From Mytilus californianus (taxonomy: Eukaryota > Mollusca > Bivalvia > Mytilida > Mytilidae): DNA of 64,000 nucleotides. Shown here piece by piece: positions 57,001-64,000 of this stretch (position 1 is the first letter of the stretch; each line of letters begins with the position of its first letter). Below the pieces are notes generated by a model, which was given only the letters and a program-made list of their open reading frames with translations, ran no database searches and had not been told where the DNA came from. Both the position numbers and the translations under genes were made by a program. The stretch lies in contig NW_026262701.1 of NCBI RefSeq assembly GCF_021869535.1, positions 44,395,278-44,459,277 on the forward strand, written 5' to 3'.

Positions 57001-60000
57001 TCTTTTCTTGTTTAAAAACTTAAATTAACCTTAATAGTAGACAAATTTTACAAGTTAAAGCTATTTTAAGGCTTTAGAATGTCAATTTTGTTGTGTATTA
57101 GCATACCAAAGCCTTGGTTAAAATTTAGCAAATACTGAATTAATTTATAACAGCGGGAACAAATTTAGACTTAATTCATGCTAAATTGTGACTTTATACT
57201 TGCTAAAATAATAAATTTGATTTAGTCGCATGAAAAAATATAAAGCGTTCCCTTCTGAGGTTTCTACATAACGCGCATTGTTTCTTTTCCAAGGGGTAGC
57301 CAATAAAGTATCAATTTATGACCGAACCAAGTCTTTGTGTCAAAATGTCTATATTGGTTGCTAAGGACAATAAACAAAAAAACTAACATATATTGTCATA
57401 CTAAAAGATGTTTCTCCCTCAGAATTGTATCTATAATCTAAATATCAATAGATTTGTGGTATGATTTGTCTAAAAATAAGCAATTCTGTGCTTTGTCAAA
57501 TGCCATAAGGTAGCAATACACAGTTAGGAAAAAAACTTAAAATTGACACTCATAATTTTTAAACACCCTCTTTCCCTTCCTTTCTAACAAATAAGGCTTA
57601 ATATTTGTGTTATGCATGTGTATATTTATAGAAAGAGAATCTTCCATAGATTTGATTTCTAATGGTTATAATGGTGAAATATAATCTCTTTTGGGTGTAA
57701 CCATGGCAACAATCTGCATTTCTTTGATACAAAATATTGCATAAAAGGGGGGTGAACATGTCACAAAAGTCTCCAAAATTTGGTCCAACGGAAAATTTCA
57801 ATCAATTACAGTGATACCTTTCCTGAATCCATAGACATATATCTATCAAAAGGTCCAAAAAAAATCATATGCATTTCTGCTCGTTTTTCCATAAAATTGA
57901 ATTGAAAAGATCGAGCGCAAAATCTTTGTTGATAAACACTGCAATAATTTATGGACCTATGGGCGGTACGGATAGGAAAATACGGACTGTCAAACAGAAA
58001 AATGGCCTATAAAACATGCTAAAAACAATCTAAATGTTCATATAAACCCACTAAGGCGGCTTTATTATTCTTCAATTATCTAAAAATCAATTTTATTGTA
58101 CAAAAACTTTCATATTTAAAAAATTCACCATGGCCATAATGCGAAACTAAACTTCTAACTGTGTATTGCTACCTTAAGGATAAACATTTTTTTTTTCAAT
58201 TCCACTTAAAATGGATTTCTGTGTTCTGCTAGCTTAAACGAGCAAATTGGCCTGCTAGTTTTGAAAATTGGTTCAGAAATAAATATTTTATGAAGGTTAG
58301 CAGTTGACACTGAAATGCAACAAAAAAGTGATCTGGTGAAACATGCCATGTCAAAGTGTAAATTCTCCTTTTTTAGTCAAATTTCTAAAACTATACCTTC
58401 TGTGCTTGTCTTTTCTTGTTTAAAAACTTAAATTAACCTTAATAGTAGACAAATTTTACAAGTTAAAGCTATTTTAAGGCTTTAGAATGTCAATTTTGTT
58501 GTGTATTAGCATACCAAAGCCTTGGTTAAAATTTAGCAAATACTGAATTAATTTATAACAGCGGGAACAAATTTAGACTTAATTCATGCTAAATTGTGAC
58601 TTTATACTTGCTAAAATAATAAATTTGATTTAGTCGCATGAAAAAATATAAAGGGTTCCCTTCTGAGGTTTCTACATAACGCGCATTGTTTCTTTTCCAA
58701 GGGGTAGCCAATAAAGTATCAATTTATGACCGAACCAAGTCTTTGTGTCAAAATGTCTATATTGGTTGCTAAGGACAATAAACAAAAAAACTAACATATA
58801 TTGTCATACTAAAAGATGTTTCTCCCTCAGAATTGTATCTATAATCTAAATATCAATAGATTTGTGGTATGATTTGTCTAAAAATAAGCAATTCTGTGCT
58901 TTGTCAAATGCCATAAGGTAGCAATACACAGTTAGGAAAAAAACTTAAAATTGACACTCATAATTTTTAAACACCCTCTTTCCCTTCCTTTCTAACAAAT
59001 AAGGCTTAATATTTGTGTTATGCATGTGTATATTTATAGAAAGAGAATCTTCCATAGATTTGATTTCTAATGGTTATAATGGTGAAATATAATCTCTTTT
59101 GGGTGTAACCATGGCAACAATCTGCATTTCTTTGATACAAAATATTGCATAAAAGGGGGGTGAACATGTCACAAAAGTCTCCAAAATTTGGTCCAACGGA
59201 AAATTTCAATCAATTACAGTGATACCTTTCCTGAATCCATAGACATATATCTATCAAAAGGTCCAAAAAAAATCATATGCATTTCTGCTCGTTTTTCCAT
59301 AAAATTGAATTGAAAAGATCGAGCGCAAAATCTTTGTTGATAAACACTGCAATAATTTATGGACCTATGGGCGGTACGGATAGGAAAATACGGACTGTCA
59401 AACAGAAAAATGGCCTATAAAACATGCTAAAAACAATCTAAATGTTCATATAAACCCACTAAGGCGGCTTTATTATTCTTCAATTATCTAAAAATCAATT
59501 TTATTGTACAAAAACTTTCATATTTAAAAAATTCACCATGGCCATAATGCGAAACTAAACTTCTAACTGTGTATTGCTACCTTAAGGATAAACATTTTTT
59601 TTTTCAATTCCACTTAAAATGGATTTCTGTGTTCTGCTAGCTTAAACGAGCAAATTGGCCTGCTAGTTTTGAAAATTGGTTCAGAAATAAATATTTTATG
59701 AAGGTTAGCAGTTGACACTGAAATGCAACAAAAAAGTGATCTGGTGAAACATGCCATGTCAAAGTGTAAATTCTCCTTTTTTAGTCAAATTTCTAAAACT
59801 ATACCTTCTGTGCTTGTCTTTTCTTGTTTAAAAACTTAAATTAACCTTAATAGTAGACAAATTTTACAAGTTAAAGCTATTTTAAGGCTTTAGAATGTCA
59901 ATTTTGTTGTGTATTAGCATACCAAAGCCTTGGTTAAAATTTAGCAAATACTGAATTAATTTATAACAGCGGGAACAAATTTAGACTTAATTCATGCTAA

Positions 60001-63000
60001 ATTGTGACTTTATACTTGCTAAAATAATAAATTTGATTTAGTCGCATGAAAAAATATAAAGCGTTCCCTTCTGAGGTTTCTACATAACGCGCATTGTTTC
60101 TTTTCCAAGGGGTAGCCAATAAAGTATCAATTTATGACCGAACCAAGTCTTTGTGTCAAAATGTCTATATTGGTTGCTAAGGACAATAAACAAAAAAACT
60201 AACATATATTGTCATACTAAAAGATGTTTCTCCCTCAGAATTGTATCTATAATCTAAATATCAATAGATTTGTGGTATGATTTGTCTAAAAATAAGCAAT
60301 TCTGTGCTTTGTCAAATGCCATAAGGTAGCAATACACAGTTAGGAAAAAAACTTAAAATTGACACTCATAATTTTTAAACACCCTCTTTCCCTTCCTTTC
60401 TAACAAATAAGGCTTAATATTTGTGTTATGCATGTGTATATTTATAGAAAGAGAATCTTCCATAGATTTGATTTCTAATGGTTATAATGGTGAAATATAA
60501 TCTCTTTTGGGTGTAACCATGGCAACAATCTGCATTTCTTTGATACAAAATATTGCATAAAAGGGGGGTGAACATGTCACAAAAGTCTCCAAAATTTGGT
60601 CCAACGGAAAATTTCAATCAATTACAGTGATACCTTTCCTGAATCCATAGACATATATCTATCAAAAGGTCCAAAAAAAATCATATGCATTTCTGCTCGT
60701 TTTTCCATAAAATTGAATTGAAAAGATCGAGCGCAAAATCTTTGTTGATAAACACTGCAATAATTTATGGACCTATGGGCGGTACGGATAGGAAAATACG
60801 GACTGTCAAACAGAAAAATGGCCTATAAAACATGCTAAAAACAATCTAAATGTTCATATAAACCCACTAAGGCGGCTTTATTATTCTTCAATTATCTAAA
60901 AATCAATTTTATTGTACAAAAACTTTCATATTTAAAAAATTCACCATGGCCATAATGCGAAACTAAACTTCTAACTGTGTATTGCTACCTTAAGGATAAA
61001 CATTTTTTTTTTCAATTCCACTTAAAATGGATTTCTGTGTTCTGCTAGCTTAAACGAGCAAATTGGCCTGCTAGTTTTGAAAATTGGTTCAGAAATAAAT
61101 ATTTTATGAAGGTTAGCAGTTGACACTGAAATGCAACAAAAAAGTGATCTGGTGAAACATGCCATGTCAAAGTGTAAATTCTCCTTTTTTAGTCAAATTT
61201 CTAAAACTATACCTTCTGTGCTTGTCTTTTCTTGTTTAAAAACTTAAATTAACCTTAATAGTAGACAAATTTTACAAGTTAAAGCTATTTTAAGGCTTTA
61301 GAATGTCAATTTTGTTGTGTATTAGCATACCAAAGCCTTGGTTAAAATTTAGCAAATACTGAATTAATTTATAACAGCGGGAACAAATTTAGACTTAATT
61401 CATGCTAAATTGTGACTTTATACTTGCTAAAATAATAAATTTGATTTAGTCGCATGAAAAAATATAAAGCGTTCCCTTCTGAGGTTTCTACATAACGCGC
61501 ATTGTTTCTTTTCCAAGGGGTAGCCAATAAAGTATCAATTTATGACCGAACCAAGTCTTTGTGTCAAAATGTCTATATTGGTTGCTAAGGACAATAAACA
61601 AAAAAACTAACATATATTGTCATACTAAAAGATGTTTCTCCCTCAGAATTGTATCTATAATCTAAATATCAATAGATTTGTGGTATGATTTGTCTAAAAA
61701 TAAGCAATTCTGTGCTTTGTCAAATGCCATAAGGTAGCAATACACAGTTAGGAAAAAAACTTAAAATTGACACTCATAATTTTTAAACACCCTCTTTCCC
61801 TTCCTTTCTAACAAATAAGGCTTAATATTTGTGTTATGCATGTGTATATTTATAGAAAGAGAATCTTCCATAGATTTGATTTCTAATGGTTATAATGGTG
61901 AAATATAATCTCTTTTGGGTGTAACCATGGCAACAATCTGCATTTCTTTGATACAAAATATTGCATAAAAGGGGGGTGAACATGTCACAAAAGTCTCCAA
62001 AATTTGGTCCAACGGAAAATTTCAATCAATTACAGTGATACCTTTCCTGAATCCATAGACATATATCTATCAAAAGGTCCAAAAAAAATCATATGCATTT
62101 CTGCTCGTTTTTCCATAAAATTGAATTGAAAAGATCGAGCGCAAAATCTTTGTTGATAAACACTGCAATAATTTATGGACCTATGGGCGGTACGGATAGG
62201 AAAATACGGACTGTCAAACAGAAAAATGGCCTATAAAACATGCTAAAAACAATCTAAATGTTCATATAAACCCACTAAGGCGGCTTTATTATTCTTCAAT
62301 TATCTAAAAATCAATTTTATTGTACAAAAACTTTCATATTTAAAAAATTCACCATGGCCATAATGCGAAACTAAACTTCTAACTGTGTATTGCTACCTTA
62401 AGGATAAACATTTTTTTTTTCAATTCCACTTAAAATGGATTTCTGTGTTCTGCTAGCTTAAACGAGCAAATTGGCCTGCTAGTTTTGAAAATTGGTTCAG
62501 AAATAAATATTTTATGAAGGTTAGCAGTTGACACTGAAATGCAACAAAAAAGTGATCTGGTGAAACATGCCATGTCAAAGTGTAAATTCTCCTTTTTTAG
62601 TCAAATTTCTAAAACTATACCTTCTGTGCTTGTCTTTTCTTGTTTAAAAACTTAAATTAACCTTAATAGTAGACAAATTTTACAAGTTAAAGCTATTTTA
62701 AGGCTTTAGAATGTCAATTTTGTTGTGTATTAGCATACCAAAGCCTTGGTTAAAATTTAGCAAATACTGAATTAATTTATAACAGCGGGAACAAATTTAG
62801 ACTTAATTCATGCTAAATTGTGACTTTATACTTGCTAAAATAATAAATTTGATTTAGTCGCATGAAAAAATATAAAGCGTTCCCTTCTGAGGTTTCTACA
62901 TAACGCGCATTGTTTCTTTTCCAAGGGGTAGCCAATAAAGTATCAATTTATGACCGAACCAAGTCTTTGTGTCAAAATGTCTATATTGGTTGCTAAGGAC

Positions 63001-64000
63001 AATAAACAAAAAAACTAACATATATTGTCATACTAAAAGATGTTTCTCCCTCAGAATTGTATCTATAATCTAAATATCAATAGATTTGTGGTATGATTTG
63101 TCTAAAAATAAGCAATTCTGTGCTTTGTCAAATGCCATAAGGTAGCAATACACAGTTAGGAAAAAAACTTAAAATTGACACTCATAATTTTTAAACACCC
63201 TCTTTCCCTTCCTTTCTAACAAATAAGGCTTAATATTTGTGTTATGCATGTGTATATTTATAGAAAGAGAATCTTCCATAGATTTGATTTCTAATGGTTA
63301 TAATGGTGAAATATAATCTCTTTTGGGTGTAACCATGGCAACAATCTGCATTTCTTTGATACAAAATATTGCATAAAAGGGGGGTGAACATGTCACAAAA
63401 GTCTCCAAAATTTGGTCCAACGGAAAATTTCAATCAATTACAGTGATACCTTTCCTGAATCCATAGACATATATCTATCAAAAGGTCCAAAAAAAATCAT
63501 ATGCATTTCTGCTCGTTTTTCCATAAAATTGAATTGAAAAGATCGAGCGCAAAATCTTTGTTGATAAACACTGCAATAATTTATGGACCTATGGGCGGTA
63601 CGGATAGGAAAATACGGACTGTCAAACAGAAAAATGGCCTATAAAACATGCTAAAAACAATCTAAATGTTCATATAAACCCACTAAGGCGGCTTTATTAT
63701 TCTTCAATTATCTAAAAATCAATTTTATTGTACAAAAACTTTCATATTTAAAAAATTCACCATGGCCATAATGCGAAACTAAACTTCTAACTGTGTATTG
63801 CTACCTTAAGGATAAACATTTTTTTTTTCAATTCCACTTAAAATGGATTTCTGTGTTCTGCTAGCTTAAACGAGCAAATTGGCCTGCTAGTTTTGAAAAT
63901 TGGTTCAGAAATAAATATTTTATGAAGGTTAGCAGTTGACACTGAAATGCAACAAAAAAGTGATCTGGTGAAACATGCCATGTCAAAGTGTAAATTCTCC

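Larger units (their letters stand above)
25875..64000 (+). repeat. Tandem satellite array, 1,408-bp unit, 26 units plus partials, open at the right edge
   Basis: Units begin with GGTAGCAATACACAG at 25875, 27283, 28691, 30099, 32246, 33654, 35062, 36470, 37878, 39286, 40694, 42021, 43429, 44837, 46245, 47653, 49061, 50469, 51877, 53285, 54693, 56101, 57509, 58917, 60325, 61733 and 63141. Each holds a 665-bp element with inverted ends and a ~739-bp spacer. Exceptions: an extra spacer without the element at 31503-32241, and an 81-bp deletion in the unit starting at 40694. By eye I found only six substitutions: 37963, 39156, 44574, 46062, 54015, 58654. There is no gene. The 63-codon minus-strand frame in every unit has no family and is carried passively. 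The last unit is cut by the window end. Confidence 0.97.

Noticed and set aside
25875-64000. CRISPR-like or gene-cluster interpretation of the regular array
   Set aside because: The units are 1,408 bp with no short repeat/unique spacer alternation, and the sequence is eukaryotic. It is a satellite.

Overview
The window looks like nuclear DNA of a bivalve mollusc, most probably a mussel close to Mytilus. It is AT-rich, its genes are split by GT-AG introns, it has a tRNA-derived SINE with an (AATC)n tail, and it carries many MITEs and dispersed repeats of kinds I recall from mussel genomes. The genus rests on recall of repeats, not on a search.

Layout. (1) 1-891: the end of a plus-strand V-ATPase V0 subunit d gene; only the last coding exon (730-891) lies in the window. 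(2) 892-10,300: the gap between two convergent genes, filled with MITEs, SINEs, a 38-bp minisatellite and AT-rich DNA. (3) 10,301-25,616, minus strand: an SLC7-type amino acid transporter gene. Ten coding exons could be placed base by base. All have GT-AG borders and compatible phases, and they sum to 1,416 bp, giving a 471-residue protein. It keeps the cysteine that links SLC7 light chains to an SLC3 heavy chain, but its TM1 substrate-binding GSG motif is replaced by HVS. Its introns hold four copies of a ~210-bp MITE, a fold-back element, a perfect 508-bp tandem duplication carrying a LINE reverse-transcriptase relic, and a 1,721-bp element with terminal inverted repeats and an 8-bp target duplication that carries an SGNH-hydrolase gene broken by one frameshift. 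(4) 25,875-64,000, running off the right edge: a very uniform tandem array with a 1,408-bp unit, starting about 260 bp upstream of the transporter start codon.

The array is the most unusual part. Each 1,408-bp unit is a 665-bp MITE-like element (19-bp perfect inverted ends, TTAA at its right border) plus a ~739-bp spacer. One spacer copy (31,503-32,241) lacks the element, and the site reads as a clean single TTAA. This is either the ancestral satellite monomer or a precise TTAA-type excision. Six single-base differences and one 81-bp deletion are all I found by eye in 38 kb, so the array is very young, strongly homogenised, or partly an assembly product.

The two genes have no obvious functional link. 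The V-ATPase subunit belongs to the proton pump of endomembranes, and the SLC7 protein would be a plasma-membrane amino acid exchanger subunit. They are neighbours arranged tail to tail.
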